DNA of 64,000 nucleotides. It comes from Tetracladium setigerum. Lineage: Eukaryota; Ascomycota; Leotiomycetes; Helotiales. Shown here piece after piece: positions 47,385 to 58,800 of this stretch. The position numbers and the translations under genes were made by a program. Every line of letters starts with the position of its first letter. Position 1 is the stretch's first letter. The notes under the pieces are model-generated. The model saw only the letters and a program-made list of their open reading frames with translations, was not told the origin of the DNA and did not search any database. The DNA is taken from positions 2,728,001 through 2,792,000 of the forward strand of contig PZJY01000005.1 of the NCBI GenBank assembly GCA_031472005.1, read 5' to 3'.

Positions 47385-48223
47385 TCTTCACCTAGAAGGA
47401 ACAAGATCTTGAAAAAGATACTCAAATTAAAGTCTATAAAACTTGATCAGAGTTGGACAAACTATTTATAGTCTGGTTGAGATGTGGAATACATGCAACA
47501 GTTAGAACTCCTTGGAGATTGTTGAAACAAGAGAAGTATTCTATGAACTCGTTTTCAAGGTTTCACGTTTTGCTGTACACTCATAGCTTTTCCTCCAAAT
47601 GTTCTCTGCGTTTGCCTTGTTAACTTAAAGTTATTTCTTGTGCGAGAAGAACAAGTAGGTAACCAATGAACACCAGGTACTGTACTGTACAGTACAAAAA
47701 TTCAAGCGAAGCAATCGGACCCATCAAGTTTTGACATGGGCGACTCTTCTTTCCTTGCGAAATGACACTCCGCGATTACCCCGGACTTTCCTCCTCTTAA
47801 GAATTATGGGGAGCGGGAAGCAAATACTTTTTGGAAATCGTCTGTGCCCTATCATGCATTTTCCATCAGGCTAAATTGAAGTCGGAAGTCCGAGTGTGTT
47901 TATTTGCAAATCAAGCGAGTATTGGCGACACAAATCAAGTGGTGGAGAAAATATGTTCCTCCTTTATATTGCAATCGCACACCATCTTCATCTAAACAAA
48001 TTTCAGGAGATTCTCTCGGGCGACAGTGAATTTTATTGGAGGAGTATCAACGCCCATTAATTTCTTTCACAGCCCATTCTAGCGTTTTCACTTGGCTGGT
48101 GAGCTGAATTGAGAAAAGTTTTGATCTTTATCCTTGCGATGGAGTTCATAAAGCAACTGATCGCCCCAGCGATTTCTTGTCTGTGGGTAAAAGCTTTCTA
48201 ACAAATCTCCGAAAATCAATACC
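47385..48223. other. Promoter region of the pectate lyase gene
   Basis: No gene. A TACTGTACTGTACAGTAC dyad lies at about 47678-47697. Several CCCC/GGGG-type short motifs could be regulatory, but nothing is assignable. Confidence 0.4.
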
Positions 48224-50090
48224 ATGTTATCGAAAGTTGCGTCTGTATTGGTGGCACTCACCATGGCGGGGAGTGCTTCAGCCGCTGTAGAGGCTTATGG
48301 GAAATGCGGCGGCGCAGATTATACTGGAGAAACGACTTGTGTTGCTGGATACTATTGTTTCTACTCTAGTGAGTGGTATTCAGTATGTACTCCCATTTGC
48401 TTTTTTTCACAATTAATTCTAACAGGTTACAGCAATGTGTTCCAGGTACAGCAGCTTCAACATCCTCAACAACTGCATCTAGAACTACAACCTCCGCGAT
48501 TATTACCACAACTTCAAGGTCGACAACGGCCGTTGTTACCTCATCTACGACGACCAGAATCTCAACAACCGCTTCGACAACAGCTAGTGCTTCACCAACA
48601 CCCAATACCAGCAATGCGATTTTTGTTGCCGTTAGTGGTTCAGACAGTGGTTCCGGAAGTATCACCTCTCCATTGAAGTCCATTCAGTCAGCTGTGAATC
48701 TCGCTACCCCCGGACAAACCATCTATTTGCGAGGAGGAACTTATGCTCTTTCCAAAAACATCAACTTTGCCAAATCAGGAACGGCTGCTTTACCGTACAC
48801 AGTGTCTGCCTATGGGTCCGAAAAGGTGATTTTGGATGGTGAGGGGATGGTCGGGTAGGTTTGACGCCATCTGCAGACGACAGTTGCTAAATTTGAGCCG
48901 TAGGACACCAGCAGCTCTTGATGCATCTCTTGCAAATGCAGACCGAGGAATTTTCCATATACAGAACGCAAATTATTGGAGGTTTATCAGCCTGGAGTGA
49001 GTGGTATGAACAAAGTCTGATTTCCTTTTAATAACGTCAATAGGTTCATCAACGGGCCTTATGGTGTATATAATCGTGACGCTTCGAACAACTACTTTGA
49101 GAGATTGATCACCCGAGATAATTATGAATCAGGTATGAATTCAGAGTTGTGACCACCAGCAGGGGATTGGATACTGATTTTTGGCTATCAGGTTTCCAAC
49201 TTGAAGGTGCTTCAGCAAACAACCAAGTACTATACCTCGACTCATACGGAAATCGGGATCCGAGAAAGAATGGAGAGTCGGCAGATGGCAAGTTATTAAA
49301 ATATTTATTTTTGCATGTTCCTTTTCGCATACACTCGATAGAAGAATAGGAAGAGTCTTGCTGACTGATGTTACCAGGTTTCGCTTGCAAATCTGGTTCC
49401 GGTACTGGTAATATTTTGAAGGGAGCTCGAATCTGGAACAACGTCGATGATGGTATTGATCTATGGTATGTTCCAAGAAAATAATTCATCATGTTAAATT
49501 TGTAAACTAATCGATAACTTGTAGGGAATTCGCATCTCCAGTCACGATCGAAGATACAATCGCATGGGGTAACGGATTCAACCGGTAAGCTATTTCCCAC
49601 TTCAACCTTCAAACCACTCACAAATCCACACAGATGGGGCTTCACTCCTTTTGAGGGCGACGGTAACGGCTTCAAACTCGGTGGCGGAGCCTCAGGAGCT
49701 GTTCCATCTGCAAATCACATCGTAAAGAACAGCATCGCATTCCTCAACGCGGTTGACGGCTTCATCGACAACGGCAACGCAGGCAAGTTTACTATGACAC
49801 GCAACACCGCATTCAATAACGGCCGCAATGGTTACCGATTCCAATCATCCACTTCAACCTTCACAGGGAATGTGGCAGCTAGTAATAAGGTGGCTACGAC
49901 GGCATTCTCGGGCACGCAAACGCAGAGTGGTAATTCGTGGAATGTGGGAGGCACCTGGAATAATGCTACTTTTATTAGTGTGAGCGCGAGTGTCATGACC
50001 GGAGCCAGACAAGCGAACGGAAAGGTTGTTGGGAGTGATTTCTTGTTGCCAGTCAGTGGAGCGGCGATTGGAGCAAGTACTTACTGGTAG
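48224..50090 (+). CDS. Secreted PL9-type pectate lyase with N-terminal CBM1
   Basis: It probably cleaves de-esterified pectin by beta-elimination, held to cellulose by a CBM1. The 487-aa product is built from eight exons: 48224-48382, 48433-48854, 48904-48996, 49044-49132, 49192-49287, 49378-49465, 49525-49584 and 49634-50090. The spliced length is a multiple of three. Domains are a signal peptide (1-20), CBM1 (YGKCGGADYTGETTCVAGYY and WYSQC, split by intron 1), a Ser/Thr linker, then a right-handed beta-helix opening with IFVAVSGSDSGSGS and TIYLRGGTYALS. The active-site face includes GNGFKLGGGAS, whose Lys is the best candidate catalytic base by analogy with PL9 enzymes. Intron 5 (49288-49377) has a GC-AG border. 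Other beta-helix lyases are possible, but PL9 fits best. Confidence 0.85.
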
Positions 50091-50337
50091 GAAGGTGGAA
50101 GTCTGAGTTGATAGTGAATGAGAGAGAAGTAGGGAAGAGTTTGGGCAGTCTTTTCATTGTTTTTGTTCGAGAGAGACTACTATCACGTTGCAACTGACAT
50201 GAAAACTCTTGTCAGAACCGACTCGGAAGGTTGGGTACAGATGTTTGTGATTCACTTCATTCGAGTACTCTATTTATGCAAATTATTTAAGATAAAAGAC
50301 TCTACCCTCAAAATCCCTGGTCACAACATCACTAAGT

Positions 50338-51063
50338 TCACATCACATACTTTATAGGCAAAGATCTAAGCAGGTCCCTAAGTTGTGGTCCCTCTCTGAA
50401 TGCTTTTGTTGCCGCCATCTCCTTCGCCTTCCTCTTGGTACTTCCATGTCCCATATGTTCACTCTTGAAACCTGTAGATTCAATGGCAACAATCTCCACC
50501 CAAGCCGCCTCTTCACCATCCTCAGCAGAGTAGAATCCAAGACTGTCGTAGCGGATCTTGACGACGCCGAATTGCTGTAATTCGTTGAGTAATGACACTG
50601 AGGGCTTGGCGTTTTGAGTGTTGCAGAGCTTGGTGCCCAAGGCGGGATGGAGTTTGACATCTTTCTCGGGTATGGTTGTGGCGCTTGTTCCTATGGTTTC
50701 TGGAGTGTCGCTGCTTTTCAATACCGCTGCTTGAGAATGAACATTTGATGTTGTTTTCATGGATCTAGAAGTGGTTAAAAAGGTGTTTTCCGAAATTGTG
50801 CCATGTGACTGAGGAGCTGGTGTTGCAAAACTATATTTGGACGCGGCTTGGATGGCGATTGCTTCGTATTGTGTATCTGGTGTTTCATTGCCAAATTTGT
50901 GAAGTTTAAGAAACTCACTCATTTTCATGAACTTTGCTTCAATTTCCATGGTTGGTGTTGCATTCCCAGATTCAGCAAGTGAGCAAGTATCCTCGGATTT
51001 CAAGACAGTAGCTTCGGGTTCAGAATCTGATGTTGTTTCGGTAGTCTTTGGCGTGATGCTCAT
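50338..51063 (-). CDS. Orphan protein with C-terminal dsRNA-binding-like domain
   Basis: The 241-aa single-exon frame has a long Thr/Ser-rich N-terminus with no domain. The last 90 residues look like a double-stranded RNA-binding motif: helix SVSLLNELQQFGVV, strands IRYDSLGFYS and AAWVEIVAIESTGFKSEHMG, then HGSTKRKAKEMAATKAFREG. The last is the typical basic loop plus second helix (G-x-x-K/R-K-x-A-K-x-x-A-A). This fits RNA or nucleic-acid binding. The N-terminal half contains two related short blocks (VLKSEDT / VLKSSDT; ETTSDSEPEA / KTTSNVHSQA), suggesting an internal duplication. It lies tail-to-tail with the pectate lyase gene. The true role is unknown. Confidence 0.55.
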   Translation of the reverse strand: MSITPKTTETTSDSEPEATVLKSEDTCSLAESGNATPTMEIEAKFMKMSEFLKLHKFGNETPDTQYEAIAIQAASKYSFATPAPQSHGTISENTFLTTSRSMKTTSNVHSQAAVLKSSDTPETIGTSATTIPEKDVKLHPALGTKLCNTQNAKPSVSLLNELQQFGVVKIRYDSLGFYSAEDGEEAAWVEIVAIESTGFKSEHMGHGSTKRKAKEMAATKAFREGPQLRDLLRSLPIKYVM

Positions 51064-51676
51064 TGTAGAGGCTTGTGATCCAAATATTACCTTGATGTTG
51101 TTATTGTTGTTAAGAGGTTGTTGTGAAGTTATTTTGTTTGCTTGTATTCTTATTATCGATGATCGCTTACAATGCGAAATTCAAAGGCCCTGGAGGCTAT
51201 TTTTGCAGCAAGTGGACCATTCGTTTCCGAGAGAGGAAGCACAAATAAATGTAGCGGGGAGGGCAAATATATAGAGGGCATTCAATCCTTTTGGTCGGAA
51301 TCCAGCAGTCCAAATGCTAATAAGGGTCCTGATGAAAGCAGGCTTTAACAAGTTCTACTCTAGCCTAGCGTGTTAGCTTCGACTACATTATCTAGTTCCA
51401 AAGGCAACAACTTAGGGCCACTCTCAAAGAAGAACATGGTGCCTCTACTAGGTATGCAGTAGAATCAGTAAAAACCATCATGAAACCTAAAATGTCTAAA
51501 CACGCATTATTTTACTTTTAGATCAAAGGCTAGAGAAGAAACTTGATACGCAATAGACTTGGTCACTTCTTAAAGGCCCGTCGAAATTTGATGTAAGTTT
51601 TGATTTTAATTACAGATTAACTTTCCTAAATCGTTTGACTGCTGTGAGATGGATTTCCAGCCAAGCTTAGTAACCT
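51064..51676. other. Intergenic region
   Basis: AT-rich spacer between the dsRBD-like gene and the HET gene. I see no gene. Confidence 0.5.
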
Positions 51677-53665
51677 TCAAACCAGTTCTACTGTTTCGAC
51701 TTTCAATTCCCCGGCTACAAGTTTGTTCTTGATATAAGTGCTTGATAGCCCGAGCACCATGCAAGGCCCAACGTATTGATACCGATCGTCGGATTTGCGC
51801 AGCAACACCAAGTCTTCATAGCCGTCGACGAGACATACGATGTCCTCGTTTTCGCAGTACTTAGGTCCCATACCTAGAAATCCTCCATCTGTCTCGAAAA
51901 ACCTCGAATTGTAATTTCTTTTCAGTAAAAATACGAGGCGAGCCTTGACTTCAAACAATCTCCTCTCAACGGACTGGGCAGGGTTTTGATATCCCACATC
52001 TGGAGATATATGAGTCATCAATTCTGGATTTTGGCTTCCGTCGAGTTGTACGCCAACAGAAAGCCCCTTGACTTCAGGAGTTCTAATCTGGTGAGGTGGG
52101 CGGGTTCGCTGAGCATTGGACCTCGGTAGTGTATATCGTAACGACGCAATAAAATGTTGTAGCAACAACATTGTGGAAGTATCGAATGTCAGGGATGGCA
52201 TCCTCATAGCTACCAGGAACAATACCCAAAGACTCGGAATTGTCTGATTGGGATAAGTCGGATGTCTCTGCAGAAAGTCTTGACACCAAACTTTGGCCTC
52301 ACCCTCGGTAAAGTCATTCATAGTTGCACATCCACTGGAGCTTTTCAGGCTTTGGATGCGGACTACAGCAAGAGAAAGGATAGGCCCGGATAGACTCGCG
52401 AATGGAATATTCGGCTCAATGGCGAAAAGCTTTAGCCCAGCTTGGAACATGAGATTAGGCTCACCAGTAGCCCGTTCTGGATAATTTGGGGCCCATGAAG
52501 GTAGATCATTGACGTTGTCAAAAACCCCAATTCCACCGTCGCGCAAGAAAGTGTACTTCCGTTTGTTCAGATCGCGCAAAATGCCTAATACTACTCTGCA
52601 GTACTCAATGTACACATGTTTTGGTCGGTTTTCCTTGCTATAGTTCACCTGAATAGGTAAGGAACAAAGGCCCAAGAGACCGTATATGTGATCTCGAGGA
52701 TCTGTGGCCTGTAAGGTGCCTCCGAATTCTGACATCTGAAGACACGCAATGAGACGGTCATTCATCGTGGTAGCCGTAGATTGACTGCTATGCATTGCAG
52801 ATGCACCTCCAAATCGCATGATATTTCTAATTCCTACGAATTCTGTAGATTCTGGTGGCCTGAATTTGAACCATATGTGATCAGGAACGAACTCGGGCTT
52901 CTGAACGTTTCGGATAGCCAGCTCATGTGGGAGAAATTGACAAATCATGAAACAAACGTTCATAAGGGATGACCGCTCAAGAACGGAATTTGGGCTGATA
53001 TAGAAAAGTGTCGAAGCAAGGACATTCTCCTGAAGGATCCATGTGCGCTTCCAGTAGGGTAGATTGCCTAGAAAATTTAACGAATTCCAAAGTTCGTCAC
53101 ACAAGGGCTCCTGGATCAGTGCTGGGCATTCCGTCAGCCACGACAAATCGCTGCTCAACTTCACAGGATCCCAGCCTCTACTTCTGAATGCACCGCTCAG
53201 AAGTCTAATGATTAAACCAGCTTTTACGAGCTCCACGTTGCCCTCATCGCCCTGGTCGCCCAGCCATCCCAGTACAAGACTTGCCGAGGTGTAGATCTTA
53301 GGCATGAGTCGTACTTGTTCGCTACGCTCCTGCGTATTTGACTGGTCGATACACAAAGCATCAACCCAGATCCTGAAAGAAGCTGGAGTTCTATCAGGAA
53401 ATTCGTACTCCCAACAGCCTCGAACATGTTTCAAGGCTGCGGCTACGTTGGTCGTGACAGGTACCACAGAGCCGTTGACTTCGATATCCGTAGTCATAGA
53501 CTCATCTCCCCAGACGTAAGATAAGGCAGCAAAATGCAACTCGTTGTCGAGCGTGACAGTGTGAAGCTTGCACTTGATGGTCGTACCAATGCTTTGAAGC
53601 TCGAGAAGTCGGATCTGGTGCTTGGTGTAATCCAAAGGATTTGGATATAGTAGTGAATTTTGCAT
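51677..53665 (-). CDS. Heterokaryon incompatibility (HET) domain protein
   Basis: HET proteins trigger cell death after fusion of incompatible strains, and some act in innate-like responses. The 662-aa single-exon frame is intact. The HET domain lies in the N-terminal third. It begins with IRLLELQSIG, then FAALSYVWGDESMTTDIEVN (the LSYxWG signature), TNVAAALKHV, and RIWVDALCIDQSNTQERSEQ followed by VRLMPKIYTSASLVLGWLG (the WVDALCIDQ block). A middle region has TDPRDHIYGLLGL, the typical second landmark of larger HET proteins. The C-terminal region, DGYEDLVLLRKSDDRYQYVG, is also commonly seen there. There is no recognisable partner gene of a two-locus system nearby. The start at 53665 (MQNSLLYP) is the only ATG giving a complete domain. 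Confidence 0.9.
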   Translation of the reverse strand: MQNSLLYPNPLDYTKHQIRLLELQSIGTTIKCKLHTVTLDNELHFAALSYVWGDESMTTDIEVNGSVVPVTTNVAAALKHVRGCWEYEFPDRTPASFRIWVDALCIDQSNTQERSEQVRLMPKIYTSASLVLGWLGDQGDEGNVELVKAGLIIRLLSGAFRSRGWDPVKLSSDLSWLTECPALIQEPLCDELWNSLNFLGNLPYWKRTWILQENVLASTLFYISPNSVLERSSLMNVCFMICQFLPHELAIRNVQKPEFVPDHIWFKFRPPESTEFVGIRNIMRFGGASAMHSSQSTATTMNDRLIACLQMSEFGGTLQATDPRDHIYGLLGLCSLPIQVNYSKENRPKHVYIEYCRVVLGILRDLNKRKYTFLRDGGIGVFDNVNDLPSWAPNYPERATGEPNLMFQAGLKLFAIEPNIPFASLSGPILSLAVVRIQSLKSSSGCATMNDFTEGEAKVWCQDFLQRHPTYPNQTIPSLWVLFLVAMRMPSLTFDTSTMLLLQHFIASLRYTLPRSNAQRTRPPHQIRTPEVKGLSVGVQLDGSQNPELMTHISPDVGYQNPAQSVERRLFEVKARLVFLLKRNYNSRFFETDGGFLGMGPKYCENEDIVCLVDGYEDLVLLRKSDDRYQYVGPCMVLGLSSTYIKNKLVAGELKVETVELV

Positions 53666-54379
53666 GACTCTCAGTCAGGCGCCAAATTTGAGGAATCGTG
53701 TGTTCAAGGTAACGTGTGTTGTCAAGAAGATCGGAGAGTCGATGAGGCTGAGATTGATCGATATTGCGATTTATTAACCGCAGCAGCTCTGAGGGTGGCA
53801 GTGCTAGAAATCGAACACGTGACTGGAATAGTAACGAGGCACCCAATAGATCTAGCATTAGTAGAGTTTTGGGCTCATAACTGACCGTATAATATGTGAT
53901 GGTATTGGTCCCGAAATATTCTTTGTTTTGACGTTTCTCATTGTGTGCTGGGAGAGAGCTTATGCCACAAGTGTTTTGAGCGCTTCTGCGATGAAATTGG
54001 ATAGGAAGATATTCCAAAGTGGAGAATTAGCTCGGTTCCTCATTAGTTACGATTCTACTGAAGATTACACGGAGAATAGCTCGGCGAATAGGGTGTCGAG
54101 AGTTCTTTTTAGTTAATTATTTTAAGCGGGCTCTACTTCTAGGCACATGTGGCTGTGCATCCCTGCCCCGATGTACTTCAAAGTACCGCCGCTAATTGTA
54201 ATCGAAGAGCGGAGCCAATTCTTGCCTATTTTGCCGTCCCAAACTCTGAATTATTGTTTATTCATAACCTACAGCTGTGTGCGATATTGGTGTCCTGTTT
54301 TCCTAACCTCTTGCAAACAGTTCTGACGCATACTTCAGTGTGATTCATCCCGAGACGAGGGAGGAAGAAAGGAGACGGA
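53666..54379. other. Upstream region of the HET gene
   Basis: Short open frames occur in both directions without support. It merges into the gene graveyard that follows. Confidence 0.4.
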
Positions 54380-54676
54380 AGGGAGAAGGGAAAGGTGTTG
54401 GAGATTGAGACCTTTGTTGTTGGATAGGATGTAGAGAAAGAGGAGAGATTGCAGTGAATTGTGGACGGGGAAGTATAAGGCTAGCTTTTGGCTACCGGAT
54501 GGTGGGGCTAGGGGTGGGAATAGGAGTGAGGGATTGTTGATTTCGGAGACGGTGGTACCGGAGTTCGAGTAATATGATCATGAGATTTTGGGTAAGAAGG
54601 GCTTGAGGAGTTGGTGGGGGAAGAGAAGGTGGAGGAGTTGGATTGGCTGTTGAGTCCGTCTACTGGGAAGGAGTAA
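54380..54676 (+). pseudogene. Decayed Cupin_5 (DUF985-like) gene
   Basis: The plus strand reads in successive frames as GKVLEIETFVVG, a TAG stop (54425-54427), DVEKEERLQ, a TGA stop, then ASFWLPDGGARGGNRSEGLL, ISETVVPEFE, a TAA stop, YDHEILG, and finally GLEELVGEEKVEELDWLL. In order, these are the C-terminal half of fungal Cupin_5 (DUF985) proteins. At least three stops and two frame changes in 300 bases, plus a missing N-terminal half, mark real decay, unlike the single-base breaks elsewhere in this window. It retained enough identity to recognise, so the loss is moderately recent. Confidence 0.6.
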
Positions 54677-54808
54677 TTGGTGGCTTGCTTTGGATAGTGT
54701 AGGTGGTGCTTGGATAGAGCCCTTGTTAGCCTCTAAGATCAGGAGTAAAAACTGAGAAGAACTTGGAGATCCTCATGTAACTCTCGGAGTTCCACAAGAA
54801 TTTGATGG

Positions 54809-55470
54809 CTAATACATGTAACTGCCTTCAGCAAATCTATGAAATCTCTTGTATGTCTCACAATGCCTCTCGAAACTCTGCTTTCGAGGGAAAATCTTGC
54901 CGTACTTCCTACAGGAGAGTATGAGACGCTGGTATGCTCGAGATGGATCTAGTTGGTGCTTTTCGTGAACATGCTTCTTCAGATGTGATTCGGCGGAGCA
55001 GGCAAATTGGCAGCTCGCAAAGGTGCACTTACAGTCTCGATTATGGAACCTCTTGTGGTCACTATATTTGCAGGCATTAACAGATGTTACTGGTGGTGGG
55101 GATTAGAGAGCAATAATTTTACTTCAGTTCATAGTTCTTGTTGAAGTTTTGTTGCAGATGTCGCAGATATAGGCGTCTCGTACTAAGTCGATTGAAGATG
55201 ACGGACAGTTGGGCGATGACGGAGTTGCGCACAGAAGAGACGACGAAGCTGAGGATATAATAGCCCCAGAGCTAGAATCGGATAATTTTTGAGTTTGGAA
55301 GCCGGTCTGGTTTGGTTCGGTTTGGTTATGTTTGGTTGATGAAATCTCATTAGATTGATCAGTCGTCCAAGAAAGTGTAGTGTGGTCACAGTAGCAAGGT
55401 TGATTTTCGAAATCGTGAAAGCAGTCCCAAGTTTTAGAAATGAAGGTGCAGGTTGTGGCCTCCTGTCAAG
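54809..55470 (-). pseudogene. Broken C2H2 zinc-finger gene
   Basis: On the minus strand a frame runs from about 55470 through WDCFHDFENQPCYCDH, a Ser/Pro-rich stretch, and a zinc-finger start AYICDICNKTSTRTMN, then a TGA stop at 55124-55126. After about 40 bases, including a possible GTAAAA...CCAG intron, zinc-finger text resumes as CKYSDHKRFHNRD, CTFASCQFACSAESHLKKHV then HEKH, ending at 54809. The upstream frame has no ATG. It may be a pseudogene or a gene with an unrecognised splice; I favour the former because the stop lies within the first finger. Confidence 0.5.
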
Positions 55471-55819
55471 TAACGACGGAGGCCAGCTCCTGAATGGATA
55501 TGGAAAGTTCCTAGACGGCTAGAATCTACTCTACTAAGTAAAGCTAGCTAGTATGATTCACTTAGTCACGTGCTAACGTGCCACTATTATAATTCACCTA
55601 TAAACGCGGTACGCGTATTACCAACAGTAACTTCGTCAAGTGAAGGTAGGTAAAGAAGGTACTCGAGCGCCATCTATCATTGATATTATACATACTATAC
55701 ATAAGCTCCGTGACAAAAGAAAAGCGAGTTGATAGACCAGACAGTTCAAGATACTACCCATAATTATCACATACATCCCAAATCTTTGGCATCTAACTAT
55801 TGTTATGAGCCCTGACGAC
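55471..55819. other. Intergenic region
   Basis: AT-rich spacer upstream of the broken zinc-finger gene and 3' of the GH55 gene. I see nothing else. Confidence 0.5.
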
Positions 55820-58800
55820 TCATTTCCGTACGCAGTAACTGGCGCCGAGGATCTTCTTGAACTGAGTATCGCGAGCTATAAATCCCGGCCCCAACTTACT
55901 CATCTGCCCAGAATCAAGACCCTTCCTCTTCGCAGCCGCAGCCGAGTAACCACTCTTCCCCATGGGAACAGCTCCAGCTATCAACTCAAGGAAGATCATG
56001 CCGGCATTGGTAGGATTCATCACAATCTCTGTAATGGCCAGTGCAGTATTACCTGCTTCTGCAACGACGGTCGCTACCCTGGTCACCGCGGCGGGGAGAG
56101 CCGAGAGCGGTCCAACAAAAGGGATGACGAGGAAGATGATACCCAGAATCATGAGGAGGAGCGAAATCTTCTTTGTCTGTCGATTTGCTTGCCCTGCGCT
56201 TTGACTTCAACCATGCTCTCGATTGCTTGGACAATCATGAAGACAGGCATGGAGAAGACTTGCCTGTGGGTCGGAGAAGACGACAATATCAGCTCTCTTT
56301 CTTCTTCTTTTTTTGGTCTTGAATAGTACCTGGGGAAGATTTGGGTAGTGGAACTTACAAAATATCGTCGGTGGGTCCATTCCAGGAGTTGGTTGCTAGA
56401 TCTATCCTGCGACCCATGATTTCGTCTTGAAGAATCTCCATTTTCGGCTTGGCTTCGGTAAATACATCTTTGGGATTTGTGATGACCACTTTGCTCATGT
56501 CGACATAGGGTCGATTTATGTAGTCGTGCTCCCTACGTCGACAGGTTGGGATTTGGCCGACGGGACCTCCGCCACCTCCAGCGCAGGTGTCTTCCCGATA
56601 GCTCAGGTCGTGGAAACCAACCCACTCTTTGGCAATGCCATATTTAGTAGCAAGTTCGTTGTAGAAGCCGTCCGAATCTCGCAGTGTGTAGGTTAGGATG
56701 AATTGTTGCCATATCTCGGGATCGTCGAAGATAATGGGACATGGTTGTGTTATCTCCTCATGACCATCCGTCCAATGGCAATTGAAGTACTTGTTACCAG
56801 CACCCCCAGCCAAGTTATCAGGAGTTCCATGCAACATGAACGGAGTCATCATGTCTGCGATCATCTCCTTGGTGTAATCGCTGTAATAGCCGAACATTTC
56901 ATCATATTCTGAATTAACAGAGTCATAAGAGGCTAGACCAGTATCAAGCTGGTTGCCGATAACTCCAAGGGCGTAGTAGGGAACGCAAGAGCTATCTACA
57001 GAGCTCTGGGCGCTTTCCAGTTCATCCAGAGTGTTGAAATTTCGTGTCCTGTCGCACACCCTCATTGACTGGCATCCAGGAGAGGTGTCGTCGTCATCAC
57101 AGACCAAGACATTACTTGGTGTTTCTTCTGTTGACTGACTATCATCGAGATAGCCAGCTAGAGAGCTCCAAAATGGGTGACCGGTTGCTTGGGTGTTGTC
57201 CTTGGCTAGGACGGAAACCTGTTGGGAAACATCACTGATCATCTCCCTGCATTGACCGTGTCAGCGTCTCTTTATGCGAAGATACGATGGTCAAATAGCA
57301 TTACAAAATCACACTTACACTGCTCCAATCGTGATCAAGTTCCAAAGATAGAAGGCAGAATTGTCACCCCCGTTCATTATCAATCTCTGTTGGCAGTTTT
57401 GCGCATCGACGCAGACAGACTGATCGTAGTTTGCAAACCAAGAATACAGACCCGCTCCTGCAATGGTGAGACTTTTGACCTCTTTCACGATGAGTGCCCA
57501 AGACAAGTTGCACAGAAGACTATTCCCTTTGCAAGCGGGATCTGGGAACACTGGATCGTTAGGGAACTTGCCCACGGTACTGGCAAAGGGACCTGGTGAG
57601 ATCGTGTCCGCTCGACCTTGGAAATAAGGACTTTCAGTTTGGATCACTTTGCACCCAACAACAGTCAGCAAATTTCTAGCAGGTGGGTAGGAAGTAACAC
57701 AGAAATTGGAATGCCTGGTGATGCTTACTGCCGGCAAAGGAGTTTTTGGTGCCGTAGAAATTGTACTGATAGAGCATTGCGTGTTCAGATGAAGTGCCAT
57801 AGAACCATGTTGGCCCTTGAGTTGCTTCGACAAGAAGTCCTCTTGCTACTGCCACAGTGATCATAACATTGGCTGCGTCTTCCAAGTCATGATCTGCAAT
57901 CCACAGCCAGACATTCTCGAAGTAGCCATTCGCAGTCTTGGTGACATGCATCATAATAGCGGCTGCTAAGCACTTGTTTTGTATTGTGCCGAATTTTGGA
58001 CAGTCTGACGAAGAGGAGTCAGTCTTTTTTCCTTTACGATGGAAACTTTGGGAGATCTTGAGTGTTTGTCCTCTCGACATATCCAAGAAGTCCTAGATCA
58101 AACGATCGGGAAAAGATGGATCGGATATTCAATCACTTACCGGCCTTGAGCAATTGTGTTCCGTAAGCTCCTCCTGCGGATTACTTTAGCACGTGTCCTC
58201 TATTTAACATCACACTGTGAAGTGTAGATGCACGGTGATCTGCATATCCCATTTGTAAAAGGAAGATTTTACTTACCAACACGGAAATGGGCGTCCCACA
58301 TGCCAACTGATCCTTTACTAGCTGCTTGAACATTCCATTCCAGCATAATGAGACCAGGAAGAGCACCGATTGAAGTGAACAGCATATCGGAGATCTCCAC
58401 CGTTCCAACATCCCCTTCATTGCCGACCTTTACCATGACTCTCGGGTTAGCCATATCAGCAAAGTAGGGACCTTTTGCTGCTAACTGGGACCAAACTTCG
58501 CCAGTGATCCTTGCGTGTGGAGGAATCAAGATTGTGCTGGTTACAACATATGATCCTGCAGGAAAGTAGATCAGGTTGCTAGTCGTGGCCAAAGCTCTAG
58601 ACGATTTTGTTAGATTCCATGATTTTCGTAGAATTATCGAAACTTTTTACATCATTACTTATGGATGGTTTGCTACTCATGGCCCTACGATTTGGTGGGA
58701 GTAGGAGTACGAGAATGATTCGCACTTACAAGGCATTTTTGATTATTTGGGTATCATCGGTGACACCGTCTCCCTTCGCGCCCATAGTTTTGACGTTGAT

